The notes beneath the pieces were generated by a model, which was not told where the DNA came from, made no database searches, and worked only from the letters and a program-made list of their open reading frames with translations. A program made the translations under genes and the position numbers. A stretch of DNA of 64,000 nt from Geodermatophilus sp. DF01-2 (lineage in GTDB: Bacteria > Actinomycetota > Actinomycetes > Mycobacteriales > Geodermatophilaceae). Position 1 is the first letter of the stretch. Every line of letters begins with the position of its first letter. Below, one piece after another: positions 50,736 to 59,033 of the stretch. The stretch covers positions 1-64,000 of the forward strand of contig NZ_SPQN01000008.1 in the NCBI RefSeq assembly GCF_004571065.1. The letters run 5' to 3'.

Positions 50736-50784
50736 TGAGCGGAGTCGCTCGGTGACGGAAACCGTCACCGAGCGACTCCGCTCA
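50736..50784. terminator. 49-bp hairpin with 23-bp perfect stem and AAA loop
   Basis: TGAGCGGAGTCGCTCGGTGA and three more bases pair exactly with the complement at 50762-50784 around a loop of AAA (50759-50761). It lies between converging genes; its right arm includes the stop codon of the EamA gene (50782-50784). It is a likely bidirectional terminator. Confidence 0.85.
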
Positions 50785-51735
50785 GGCGGGGGCGACCGTC
50801 TCGGGGACCGGGGCCGGCCGGATCGCCGCCCGGCGCGCGGTCTGCGCCAGGCCGATCCCCACGAGGACGACGACGCCGCCGAGCACCTGCCAGCCGGAGA
50901 GCACCTGCTCCACCCAGAGCCAGGCGACGACCGAGGCGAGCACCGGCTCGACCGTGGCCACCAGCCCGGCCGTCGTCGGCGGCAGGTGGCGCAGGGCCGC
51001 GATGGAGAGCCAGAACGGCACCACCGCCCCGAGGACGACGATCCAGCAGACCAGCGCCCACAGCGGCAGCTGCAGCGAACCCAGGGACACCGGCACGGAG
51101 GCGCCGAGCAGCGCCGGGTCGAACGGCCACCAGGGCGCGGCGACGGCCCAGAACAGCGCGGCCGCGACGAAGCTCCAGCAGGTCAGCGCCACCGGGTCGC
51201 GGGTGGTCGCACCCCGCTCCCCCAGCAGGTAGTAGGTCGCCAGGCACAGTGCCGCGCCGAAGGCCGCGACCACGCCCACGGCGTCGAGCCCACCGCCGCC
51301 GGTCCACACCTCGGCCACGAACGTCAGCCCCGACAACGAGAGCAGCAGCGCCGCCCACAGCCGCCTGCGCACCCGCTCGCCGCGCACCAGCCACACCCAG
51401 AGCGCGATGAACACCGGCGCGGTCATCTCGAAGACCAGCGCGATGCCGACCGGCAGCCGACCGATCGCGACGTAGTACAGGCACTGGGTGAGCGCGACAC
51501 CGACCACGCCGAACGCGGCGAGGAACGGCACCTCCCGCCAGGACAGCCGCAACCGCTCCGGGGCGACGACGGCCAGGGCGGCGAGCAGCGCGACGGCCGC
51601 CCCGCCGCAGCGCAGCGCGGTCAGCCAGGGGGCCGGGATGCCGGCCTGCAGGGCCAGCGTGGAGACCGTGCCGTTGACCGCGAAGAACCCCGCAGCGGCG
51701 ACGGTGAGGGCATAGCCGAGCGGGGGCCGGGACAC
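50782..51735 (-). CDS. EamA (DMT) family transporter
   Basis: 317 residues with ten hydrophobic segments in two EamA repeats. The first has GYALTVAAAGFFAVNGTVSTLALQAG and LTQCLYYVAIGRLPVGIALVFEMTAPVFIALWVW; the second ends SIAALRHLPPTTAGLVATVEPVLASVVAWLWVEQVLSGWQVLGGVVVLVGI, with the Glu of the VEPV motif. Members export amino acids or other metabolites; the substrate is unknown. ATG at 51735. Its stop is inside the strong hairpin. Confidence 0.9.
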   Translation of the reverse strand: MSRPPLGYALTVAAAGFFAVNGTVSTLALQAGIPAPWLTALRCGGAAVALLAALAVVAPERLRLSWREVPFLAAFGVVGVALTQCLYYVAIGRLPVGIALVFEMTAPVFIALWVWLVRGERVRRRLWAALLLSLSGLTFVAEVWTGGGGLDAVGVVAAFGAALCLATYYLLGERGATTRDPVALTCWSFVAAALFWAVAAPWWPFDPALLGASVPVSLGSLQLPLWALVCWIVVLGAVVPFWLSIAALRHLPPTTAGLVATVEPVLASVVAWLWVEQVLSGWQVLGGVVVLVGIGLAQTARRAAIRPAPVPETVAPA

Positions 51736-51782
51736 GCGGCCGAATGTAGCGACCGTGATGCCCCGAGCCCCCTACCGGGGGG

Positions 51783-52181
51783 TCACTGCACGGCGGTGGG
51801 GTCCATCCACACGGCCTCCCAGACGTTGCCGTCCGGGTCGGTGAAGCTGACGCCGTACATGAACCCGTGGTCCTGCGCCGGCATCCACGGCTTGCCGCCG
51901 GAGGTCAGCGCCCGCTCGAGCAGGTCGTCGACCTCCTGCCGGCTGCCGGCCGACAGCGCGTTGAGGACCGTGGTCGACTGCGCCGGGTCCCCCATCCGGC
52001 CCGCGTCCGGGACGAAGTCGGCGAACCGGTCCCGGGTCTGCAGCAGTACCACGATGTTCTCCTCGACGACGAACGAGGCGGTCCGCTCGTCGGAGAACTG
52101 CTCGTTCTGGACGAACCCCAGCCCGCGGTAGAAGGCCTCGGCCGCGGCCAGGTCGGTCACCGGCAGGTTCACGGAGATCAT
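51783..52181 (-). CDS. VOC family (glyoxalase-like) protein
   Basis: A 132-residue single-domain protein with two beta-alpha-beta-beta-beta modules. The first is MISVNLPVTDLAAAEAFYRGLGFVQNEQFSDERTASFVV and the second includes GFMYGVSFTDPDGNVWEAVWMD. The FTDPDGNxWE end is typical of a VOC group in actinobacteria that lacks assigned enzyme activity. ATG at 52181. It may have been co-transcribed with the BCCT transporter gene, which ends 75 bp upstream on the same strand. Confidence 0.85.
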   Translation of the reverse strand: MISVNLPVTDLAAAEAFYRGLGFVQNEQFSDERTASFVVEENIVVLLQTRDRFADFVPDAGRMGDPAQSTTVLNALSAGSRQEVDDLLERALTSGGKPWMPAQDHGFMYGVSFTDPDGNVWEAVWMDPTAVQ

Positions 52182-52255
52182 GCGCACGGGAACTCCCGTC
52201 GTCGGGAGGGCCCGGTCGGCCTCGTCGCAGGGAGGACGGGACCGACCGGCCGAAC

Positions 52256-54076
52256 TCATCGCCCGCCGCGCTCCGGGACCGGCGAGCCGACGTCGCGCAC
52301 CGTCCGGTCGCCGGAGGACGCGCGGCGCTCCGCGGCCGGCAGCGGGGTGGTGCCGGTGGCCGTGTCGGGCACGCCGTCGCCGTCGGCGTCCGGCGCCGGC
52401 TCCACCACCAGCACGAAGTCCTCGCCGTGCCGGGTGATCCCCTCGACGACGGCCTGCTCCATCGCCTCGGCGGCGACCGTGCGGCGCAGCACCAGCGGGT
52501 CGGAGCGCACGTCCTTGGCCAGGGACACCGCCAGGCCGACCATCACTACGGCGAACGGCAGCGCGGCGATGATCGTGAGGTTCTGCAGACCGGTCAGCGC
52601 CGCGTCGCCGCCGACCAGCAGCATGATCGCGGCCACCGCGCCCATGACCACGCCCCAGAACACCACCGTCGCCCGGCTCGGCTCGATCGTGCCGCGTTCG
52701 GACAGCGAGCCCATGACGATCGAGGCGGCGTCGGCGCCGGACACGAAGAAGATGGCCACGAGGGTCATCACCAGCACGGTCATGACCGTGGCCAGCGGGT
52801 ACTGCGCGAGGACGGCGAACAGCTGCCCCTCGGTGGTCGCCTCCCCGGCGATGTCGGCCCCGGCGCGCTGGGCGGCGATCCCCGCCCCGCCGAAGACGGC
52901 GAACCAGACGAGGCTGACCACGCTGGGCACCAGCAGCACGCCGGTGACGAACTGCCGGATGGTGCGCCCGCGGCTGATCCGGGCGATGAACAGGCCCACG
53001 AACGGGGTCCAGGAGATCCACCAGGCCCAGTAGAAGACCGTCCAGCCGCGCAGCCACTCGGCGATGGGGTCGCCGCCGCTGGCCTCGGTGCGAGCGGCCA
53101 TCTCGCCCAGGTCGGCGAAGTAGGTGCCGACCGCGGTCGGCACCAGGTTGAGGATGAACACCGTCGGGCCGACGACGAACACGAACACCGCCAGGACGAC
53201 GGCGAGCACCATGTTGATGTTGGCCAGCCACTGGATGCCCCGGGCGATGCCGGAGACGGCGGAGGCGACGAACGCCACGGTGAGGACGGCGATGATCAGC
53301 ACCACCAGACCGTTGCCGAGGTCCCCCGCCCAGCCGAGGATCTCCAGACCGCTGCCGATCTGCAGGGCCCCCAGGCCCAGCGAGGCCGCCGAGCCGAACA
53401 GGGTCGCGAAGATCGCCAGGACGTCGATGACCTTCCCCGCCGGCCCCTCGGTGCGGCGCCTGCCGAACAGCGGCGCGAAGGCCGAGCTGATCAGCTGCCG
53501 CCGGCCGCGGCGGAAGGTGCCGTAGGCCAGCGCCAGGCCCACCACCGCGTAGATCGCCCAGGGGTGCAGGGTCCAGTGGAACAGCGTCGTCGCCATGGCG
53601 GTCTCGACGGCGTCGAAGCTCTCGGGCTCGGCCGTGCGCGGCGGCGGCGAGACGTAGTGGGACAGCGGCTCCGCGACGCCGAAGAACATCAGCCCGATGC
53701 CCATGCCGGCGCTGAACATCATCGCCACCCAGGACACGGTCCGGAACTCCGGCGCCTCGTCGTCCCGGCCCAGCGGGATCCGGCCGTACTTCCCGGCCGC
53801 CAACCAGATGACGTAGACGACGAAGGCCGAGGCCAGCACGACGAACAGCCAGCCGAGGTTGGTCTCGACCCACTCCAGCGCGGTACCGCTGGTCGCTCCG
53901 AGGTTCTGCGGCAAGAGGAAGCCCCAGGCGACGAAGGCCAGGGCGACGACGGCGGCGACGCCGAAGACGACGCGGTCGAGTGATCCTCCCCGGTCGGCCG
54001 GGAGGGGCGGTGGCGGCGCGACGGCCGGGTGGGCCCCGCTGTCGGTGGGCGTGGGTCGTGCAGGGGTTCTCGTCAC
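52256..54076 (-). CDS. BCCT family betaine/choline/carnitine transporter
   Basis: 606 residues with twelve hydrophobic segments. Signatures are MMFSAGMGIGLMFFGVAEPLSHY, HWTLHPWAIYAVVGLALAYGTFR and YWAWWISWTPFVGLFIARISRGRTIRQF. The GMGIG loop is the version found in Na+-coupled betaine carriers such as BetP. The N-terminus is Pro-rich and the C-terminus is charged and acidic (PAPDADGDGVPDTATG), as in osmosensing members. It probably imports glycine betaine or a relative during osmotic stress, which would suit the MscS channel encoded at 55607. GTG at 54076 (VTRTPARPTP). Confidence 0.9.
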   Translation of the reverse strand: MTRTPARPTPTDSGAHPAVAPPPPLPADRGGSLDRVVFGVAAVVALAFVAWGFLLPQNLGATSGTALEWVETNLGWLFVVLASAFVVYVIWLAAGKYGRIPLGRDDEAPEFRTVSWVAMMFSAGMGIGLMFFGVAEPLSHYVSPPPRTAEPESFDAVETAMATTLFHWTLHPWAIYAVVGLALAYGTFRRGRRQLISSAFAPLFGRRRTEGPAGKVIDVLAIFATLFGSAASLGLGALQIGSGLEILGWAGDLGNGLVVLIIAVLTVAFVASAVSGIARGIQWLANINMVLAVVLAVFVFVVGPTVFILNLVPTAVGTYFADLGEMAARTEASGGDPIAEWLRGWTVFYWAWWISWTPFVGLFIARISRGRTIRQFVTGVLLVPSVVSLVWFAVFGGAGIAAQRAGADIAGEATTEGQLFAVLAQYPLATVMTVLVMTLVAIFFVSGADAASIVMGSLSERGTIEPSRATVVFWGVVMGAVAAIMLLVGGDAALTGLQNLTIIAALPFAVVMVGLAVSLAKDVRSDPLVLRRTVAAEAMEQAVVEGITRHGEDFVLVVEPAPDADGDGVPDTATGTTPLPAAERRASSGDRTVRDVGSPVPERGGR

Positions 54077-54332
54077 GGTTGTGTGCGGCGCCGGTGCCGG
54101 CGCTCCTCCCTCTCGATCGACGACGGACGCCGCCGGCGCACCGGGCCCCGACGGCAACCCCTCCACCGTCCGGAGATCGGCACGCGGATGCAAACCGCCG
54201 TGACCTGGGCGAGACCGCCCCGGCGGGGCGGCGCGGGCGGTGTGCCCGCCCCGCGACCCGGGCACACAGCGGAGGCGAGGTGTGCGCCCCGACCGGGACC
54301 GGCGGCGCCGCGACATGGGGGAGGACGAGACC

Positions 54333-54707
54333 GTGACCGAGCCGCGTCCGCCCTGGTCAGCGCGCCGCCGCAAGCTCCTGCTGTGGCTGGCCGTGGGGAT
54401 CGTCCTCGGCGGGCTCGGCGCCGTCGGCCTGCCCGCCGAATGGGGGGTGACGGCGGCCTTCCTCGCCGCCCTCTTCGGCTTCCTCCTGGTGGTTGCCCTG
54501 GTGGTGTTCATCACCGTCCCGGGGCCGGACACCCTGGGCACGCTGCTGCGCACCTCGCCCCTCGCGGGCGCGGTGCTCGTCGTCGCCGTGCTCCTCGTGA
54601 TGGCGAACCCGGCCGGGTCGCTGCGCTGGCTGTGGGTGATGGCCGCGGTCGCCGCCGCGGGGTGGACGGCGTTCGCCGTGTGGGAGGCCCGCCGCTCCGG
54701 CGGCTGA
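54333..54707 (+). CDS. Small membrane protein, unknown function
   Basis: 124 residues with four hydrophobic segments: LLLWLAVGIVLGGLGAVGL, AAFLAALFGFLLVVALVVFI, AGAVLVVAVLLVMANPAG and WLWVMAAVAAAGWTAFAVW. The N-terminus is short and basic (RPPWSARRRK). GTG at 54333 follows GGGGAGGACGAGACC; an ATG at 54315 would add six residues. No family recognised. It precedes the thioesterase gene by 22 bp on the same strand. The 256 bp before it (54077-54332) hold nothing clear. Confidence 0.6.
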   Translation: MTEPRPPWSARRRKLLLWLAVGIVLGGLGAVGLPAEWGVTAAFLAALFGFLLVVALVVFITVPGPDTLGTLLRTSPLAGAVLVVAVLLVMANPAGSLRWLWVMAAVAAAGWTAFAVWEARRSGG

Positions 54708-54729
54708 CCGCGGCGGCAGACTGCGCCCC

Positions 54730-55545
54730 ATGACCGCAGCTCGCCCCGTCGGCCTGCCCACGGCCCTCTACCTGCCGGACGGCGACGGGTTCGTCGCCAC
54801 CGACCTGACCATCGGGCCGTGGGATCCGGGGCTGCAGCACGCCGGGCCGGTCGCGGCGCTGCTCGCCCGGGGGGCCGAGCGGGTGACGGCGATCCCGGAC
54901 GGGCAGACGGTGCGGCTGGCCTACGACATCCTCGGGCCGGTGCCGGTCGGTCCGGTGCGGGTCGACGCCCGGCTGCTGCGGCCCGGACGGCGGATCGAAC
55001 TGGTGGAGGCGGTGCTCACCGCGGGCGGCTCCCCCGTCGACCGCGAGCGGCCGCTGATGCGGCTCACCGCCTGGCGGATGCGCACCTCCGCGGTCGAGGG
55101 GACGGCGGACGCGGGGGTGCCGCTGCCCGGCCCGGAAGAGAGTTGCCCGGAGACGGCGGCCTTCTTCACCACCGACGTGGCCTACCACCGGGCGCTGGAG
55201 TGGCGGTTCGCGCACGGCTCGTTCAACGCGCCGGGGCCGGCCGCCGCCTGGACCCGGCCGCTCTGCGCCCTGGTGGACGGCGAGCCGATGAGCCCCCTGC
55301 AGCACCTGCTGGTGATGACCGACGCGGCCAGCGGCATCTCCGCCGTCCTGGACTGGCACCGGGCGACCTTCGCCAACGTCGACCTCACCGTCGCGCTGGT
55401 GCGCCCTCCGGCCGGCGAGTGGCTCGGCCTGGACGCCGCCACCACGGTGGGGCCGGCCGGGGCCGGGCAGTGCTTCGCCGACCTGTACGACGCCACCGGC
55501 CGGATCGGCCGCTCCGCGCAGGCGCTGTTCGTCGAGGCGCGCTGA
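54730..55545 (+). CDS. Acyl-CoA thioesterase family protein (double hot-dog)
   Basis: 271 residues. Two hot-dog domains: the first includes TDLTIGPWDPGLQHAGPVAALLARGAERV and MRLTAWRMRT, the second VMTDAASGISAVLDWHRATFANVDLTVALVRPPAGEWLGL and ends CFADLYDATGRIGRSAQALFVEA. This is the TesB/4HBT_3 type. It hydrolyses acyl-CoA or a similar thioester; the acyl chain is unknown. ATG at 54730. It may act in the same lipid-related context as the acyl-CoA dehydrogenase encoded at 39 kb. Confidence 0.85.
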   Translation: MTAARPVGLPTALYLPDGDGFVATDLTIGPWDPGLQHAGPVAALLARGAERVTAIPDGQTVRLAYDILGPVPVGPVRVDARLLRPGRRIELVEAVLTAGGSPVDRERPLMRLTAWRMRTSAVEGTADAGVPLPGPEESCPETAAFFTTDVAYHRALEWRFAHGSFNAPGPAAAWTRPLCALVDGEPMSPLQHLLVMTDAASGISAVLDWHRATFANVDLTVALVRPPAGEWLGLDAATTVGPAGAGQCFADLYDATGRIGRSAQALFVEAR

Positions 55546-55606
55546 CGACGTCGGCACGGGTCGGCGCCGCCGTCGTCCGCCGAGGAGTCTGGGAGGCTGG
55601 CACCCG

Positions 55607-56500
55607 ATGGAACCACTGGACACACTGCTGACCTGGCTCGCCGGGCGCGGGCTGGAGATCGTCCTCACCATCCTGGGGTCGGTCCTGCTGGCCCGGTTCG
55701 TCGCCTGGGTCGGCGAGAAGATCACCGACAGCATCGACGCGCGCGCGACCGGCGGCGACGCCCTGGTCCGCTCCGAGGCCGCCAAGCACCGGCACTCGCT
55801 GACCCAGGTGATCACCTGGACGCTGATCGTGCTGATCTACGCGGTCGCGGTCTTCGCCGTCCTCGACCGGGCCGGCATCCCGATCAGCGGGCTCGTGGCG
55901 CCGGCGACCGTCCTCGGCGTCGGCCTCGGCTTCGGCGCCCAGCGGATCGTCGGGGACGTGCTGGCCGGCTTCTTCATCATCACCGAGCGGCAGTACGGCT
56001 TCGGTGACGTCGTGGCCATCCAGGTGGTCGGCGGCGGCGACGAGGCCACCGGGACCATCGAGGACGTCACGCTGCGGGTCACCCGGCTGCGCTCGCCCGA
56101 CGGCGAGGTGGTCACGCTGCCGAACGGGCAGATCGTGAAGGTCACCAACCTCTCCCGCGACTGGGCGCGCGCCGTCGTCGACGTCCCGGTCCCGACGGCG
56201 ATGGACGTCAGCCGGGTCAACGACATCCTCCGCGAGGTCGGCGCCGAGGCCTTCCGCGATCCGCGGCTGCACCCGCTGCTGCTCGACCCGCCGAGCGTCA
56301 TGGGGGTGGAGACGATCGACCTCGAGCAGGTCAACGTCCGGATGGTGGCGCGCACGCTGCCCGGCAAGCAGTTCGAGGTGGGCCGCGACCTGCGCGCCCG
56401 CGTCGTCCTGGCGTTCCGCCGCGAGGGCCTCAGCATGCCCGCGCCGCCGGCGCCCGCGCCCGGCGACCTGTCCCCGGCCTCCGCGGACGGTGCCCGGTGA
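55607..56500 (+). CDS. MscS family mechanosensitive channel
   Basis: 297 residues. Two or three membrane segments precede the pore helix: LEIVLTILGSVLLARFVAWV, TLIVLIYAVAVFAVLDRAG and LVAPATVLGVGLGFGAQRIVGDVLAGFFIITE. The GxGxGFGAQxxVxDxxAGxFI pattern is the pore-lining helix. A beta domain follows (YGFGDVVAIQV...GTIEDVTLRVTRLRSPDGEVVTLPNG), then an alpha/beta domain. It releases solutes on hypo-osmotic shock. ATG at 55607. Its stop overlaps the next gene's GTG, indicating coupling. Confidence 0.92.
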   Translation: MEPLDTLLTWLAGRGLEIVLTILGSVLLARFVAWVGEKITDSIDARATGGDALVRSEAAKHRHSLTQVITWTLIVLIYAVAVFAVLDRAGIPISGLVAPATVLGVGLGFGAQRIVGDVLAGFFIITERQYGFGDVVAIQVVGGGDEATGTIEDVTLRVTRLRSPDGEVVTLPNGQIVKVTNLSRDWARAVVDVPVPTAMDVSRVNDILREVGAEAFRDPRLHPLLLDPPSVMGVETIDLEQVNVRMVARTLPGKQFEVGRDLRARVVLAFRREGLSMPAPPAPAPGDLSPASADGAR

Positions 56501-57003
56501 CCGTCCCCGAGACGAACGGCCCCGGTCAGCCGACCCGCCGGCTGCCCGGCCAACCCTCCGTCAGCACCGCCCCGCCGCCGTCCGGGCCACGGCGCTGGTG
56601 GTCGACGGTGCCGCACCACCTCGGCCGCGCCCGCACCTCGACCGTCGTCCTCGTGCTGCTGTTCGTCGGGCTCTTCACGCTGTACCTCTACGTCCGCCCG
56701 CCGTCGGAGGGCGCCGCCGGGGGGCTACCGGATCCCGCCACCAGCGTGACGACGCCGGTGACCACGCCCTCCGCGGAGCCGACGGACACCACCGAGCCCA
56801 CCCCGGCCGACCCGACGACGACGTCCCCGGAACGCACGCCCACGCCGAACGCGACGACGGTGCCCCCGCCACAGGAGGGCCCGACCGGGGAGGAGACGCC
56901 GGCGGAGTCGGCCGAGCCGACCCCGACCACCGCCGGGGAGGAGCCGACGACACAGGCGCCGCAGACCGCCGCGCCGACGACGACCGGCTCGCCGGGCACC
57001 TGA
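56497..57003 (+). CDS. Membrane protein with Thr/Pro-rich extracellular tail
   Basis: 168 residues. The N-terminus is basic/Pro-rich, one membrane helix (TVVLVLLFVGLFTLYLYVRP, about 50-70) follows, and the last 90 residues are almost wholly Thr, Pro, Glu, Ala and Ser (TTPVTTPSAEPTDTTEPTPA and onward). The tail probably spans the wall and may be glycosylated. GTG at 56497 overlaps the MscS stop by 4 bp. It may be an accessory of the channel, but no family is recognised. Confidence 0.7.
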   Translation: MTVPETNGPGQPTRRLPGQPSVSTAPPPSGPRRWWSTVPHHLGRARTSTVVLVLLFVGLFTLYLYVRPPSEGAAGGLPDPATSVTTPVTTPSAEPTDTTEPTPADPTTTSPERTPTPNATTVPPPQEGPTGEETPAESAEPTPTTAGEEPTTQAPQTAAPTTTGSPGT

Positions 57004-57034
57004 CGCCGCTGCCCTCCCTCCCTACGCTGCGCCG

Positions 57035-57745
57035 GTGCCCTTCCTCACCGTTCCCACCCGGTTCTGCGGCCCGCCGGGCGCGGCCAACGGCGGCTACCTC
57101 GCCGGGACGCTGGCCGCGCTCGTCGACGCCCCGGGGGTGAGCGTCCGGCTGCGCCGGCCGGTGCCGTTGGACCGCCCGCTCGAGCTGCGGAGCGACGGGG
57201 TGGTCGAGCTGTACGCCGGTGACGAGCTGCTGGCCCGGGCGGAGCCGGCCGAGCTCGACCTGGCGGTGCCGGAGCCCCCGTCGCCGGAGCAGGCGGCGGC
57301 CGCTGTCGCCGCGCTGCCGCCCTGGGACGACCACCCCTATCCGCGCTGCTGGGGCTGCGGTACGGAGCGGTCGGCGGACGACGGCCTGCGCACCCGGGTC
57401 GGCCCGCTCCCCGGCCGGCCGGAGGTGTGGGCCGGGGTGTGGCGGCCGGCCGCCGGGCTCCCGTCGTCCGACGGCGCCGCCGCACCCGGAACGGTGTGGG
57501 CGGCGCTGGACTGCCCGTCCTACATGCCGCTGCTGGGCCGGACCTGCGGCCGGAACGTGCTCGGCACGATCACCGCGCGCCAGGACCATCCCGTGCGCCT
57601 CGGTGCCGACCACGTGCTGCTGGCCTGGGTGCTGGAGCGGGACGGCCGGCGGTCGACGACGGCGTCCGCGCTGGTGGGGCCGGACGGGAAGGTGGCCGCG
57701 CGGGCGCGGACGATCTGGTTCGCACTGCCGCCGTCGGGCGGATGA
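57035..57745 (+). CDS. Hot-dog-like protein, possible thioesterase, unknown function
   Basis: 236 residues. The first half (FLTVPTRFCGPPGAANGGYLAGTLAALVD) and the second (GTVWAALDCPSYMPLLG and RLGADHVLLAWVLERDGRRSTTASALVGPDGKVAARARTIWFAL) fit a double hot-dog fold as in MaoC/thioesterase-like proteins. A CxxC lies in YPRCWGCGTER in the middle. I know similar unnamed actinobacterial proteins but no activity. GTG at 57035. Convergent with gamma-carbonic anhydrase, with a hairpin in the gap. Confidence 0.7.
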   Translation: MPFLTVPTRFCGPPGAANGGYLAGTLAALVDAPGVSVRLRRPVPLDRPLELRSDGVVELYAGDELLARAEPAELDLAVPEPPSPEQAAAAVAALPPWDDHPYPRCWGCGTERSADDGLRTRVGPLPGRPEVWAGVWRPAAGLPSSDGAAAPGTVWAALDCPSYMPLLGRTCGRNVLGTITARQDHPVRLGADHVLLAWVLERDGRRSTTASALVGPDGKVAARARTIWFALPPSGG

Positions 57746-57754
57746 GGGCGCCAC

Positions 57755-57837
57755 GGCCCCGTCCCGAGGCTCACCCCGAGCCTGCGAGGGGTGCGGAGGA
57801 CGGGGTTCTTCCACGGTGAGGAGGACGCCGGTCCTTC
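57755..57837. terminator. Dispersed hairpin repeat between convergent genes
   Basis: GGCCCCGTCCCGAGGC pairs with GGAGGACGGGGTTCTT around a loop with CCCGAGCCTGCGAGGGG. A second short part (GAGGAGGACGCCGGTCCTTC) follows. It lies between the stops at 57745 and 57838. Confidence 0.7.
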
Positions 57838-58428
57838 TCAGTCCATCGCGTCGCCGGGGGTCTGCCCTGCCGGCGGCAGCGGGCGGCGGACGACCGGGCG
57901 CACCTTGCGGGCACTGGCCAGCCGCTCGGTGTAGCTGGCCGCGTTGCCGCGGATGTGCAGCAGGTCGTCGTCGGTCGCCTGGCGGATCACCTTGGCCGGG
58001 ACGCCGGCGACCAGGGAACCCGGTGGCACCTGCGTGCCCTGGGTGACCACCGCACCGGCGGCGACGATCGACCCGGAGCCGATGTGCGCGCCGTTCATGA
58101 CCACGCTGCCCATGCCGACCAGGACGTCGTCGTCGATGCGGGCGCCGTGCAGGACCACCCGGTGCCCGACGGTGACACCGCGGCCGACGACGAGCGGGAA
58201 ACCGGGGTCGGAGTGCAGGGTGGAGCCGTCCTGGACGTTCGAGTCCTCGCCGATCTCGATGACCTCGGAGTCGGCCCGCGCGACGGCGCCGTACCAGATG
58301 CTGGATCGCGCGGCCATCGTCACGGCCCCGACCACGACCGCCGTCGGGGCGACGAACGCTTCGCCGTCGATCTGCGGGGACCCGAACGGCAACTCGGCGA
58401 TGTAGTTCTCGGCCACGGACGTCAGCAC
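57838..58428 (-). CDS. Gamma-carbonic anhydrase family protein
   Basis: 196 residues. A left-handed beta-helix with hexapeptide repeats (VVVGAVTMAARSSIWYGAVARADSEVIEIGEDSNVQDGSTLHSDPG) and the His set used for zinc: one in STLHSD and two in VTVGHRVVLHGARI. The trimeric fold and the C-terminal helix (DDDLLHIRGNAASYTERLASARKVRP) match the family. Activity as CO2 hydratase is common but not universal in it. GTG at 58428 is used; 58416 is also possible. The frame continues open upstream to 58704 without a stop. Confidence 0.85.
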   Translation of the reverse strand: MLTSVAENYIAELPFGSPQIDGEAFVAPTAVVVGAVTMAARSSIWYGAVARADSEVIEIGEDSNVQDGSTLHSDPGFPLVVGRGVTVGHRVVLHGARIDDDVLVGMGSVVMNGAHIGSGSIVAAGAVVTQGTQVPPGSLVAGVPAKVIRQATDDDLLHIRGNAASYTERLASARKVRPVVRRPLPPAGQTPGDAMD

Positions 58429-58704
58429 AGCACAGCGCCGCCGCGGGCGCAGCGGTCCCCGGCGCGGCAGTCGGTCGGCCGGGTGCCGCCACGCGCGCAG
58501 GAACTCCTGGGTACCGAGCGCGTCGAGCATGTCCCGGACGTGCTGGAGCTGGTCGCCGGGCACGAGCGGGTCCCCGGCCGGGAGGCGGAGCACCTCCGTG
58601 CCGTCGCGCCGCCGGCGGACCACCACGTCGCTCATCGAGGGGCCCGGGAAGAGCCTCCAGCTCAGCTCGGCGACGAAGGCGGCCAGCAACCGGGCGCTGC
58701 GCAC
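58429..58704 (-). other. In-frame upstream extension, possible separate small gene
   Basis: The frame of the gamma-carbonic anhydrase stays open and reads AFVAELSWRLFPGPSMSDVV, RRRRDGTEVLRLPAGDP and QLQHVRDMLDALGTQEFLRAWR. The composition is protein-like, so this may be a small gene that lost its stop codon, or a real N-terminal domain. The known family starts near AENYIAEL and needs no such part. Confidence 0.4.
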
Positions 58705-58807
58705 CGGCCGGCCACCGGGGCGTGGCTCGAGGTCGGCGACGAAGACCGCTGCCCCGGACGTCGTCCTGCTGCCGCTCCACGGGCCCAGCCTGGCGCACCG
58801 ACGCCGG

Positions 58808-59005
58808 TCAGTTCCCGTCCGGGGAGAAGTCGTCCTCGATCCGGCAGCCGAACAGCGCGGCGATGCGGAAGGCGCGCGGGAGGCTGGGGTCGAACCGACC
58901 CTTCTCCAGGGAGATGACCGTCTGCCGGAAGACCCCCAGCTCGTCGGGGAGCCGGCCCTGCGACCAGCCGCGGGCCTGCCGCCGCTCGGCCAGGTCGTTG
59001 CGCAC
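58808..59005 (-). CDS. Small Xre-type helix-turn-helix regulator
   Basis: 65 residues, a bare HTH_3 domain: MRNDLAERRQARGWSQGRLPDELGVFRQTVISLEKGRFDPSLPRAFRIAALFGCRIEDDF. The pattern SQxxLAxxLGVsRQTVxxIEkGr is well kept. Small regulators of this type (YozG-like) usually sit next to a membrane gene and control it; here the neighbour upstream is the NlpC/P60 gene on the same strand. GTG/ATG start at 59005. The target is unknown. Confidence 0.85.
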   Translation of the reverse strand: MRNDLAERRQARGWSQGRLPDELGVFRQTVISLEKGRFDPSLPRAFRIAALFGCRIEDDFSPDGN

Positions 59006-59033
59006 CGGCGCGACCGCGGCGGGCGCAGGCTGC

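Noticed and set aside
48910-52131. 1073-codon frame across the iron locus
   Set aside because: It crosses the SIP gene (antisense), the binding-protein gene and EamA in the wrong frame; no motif seen.
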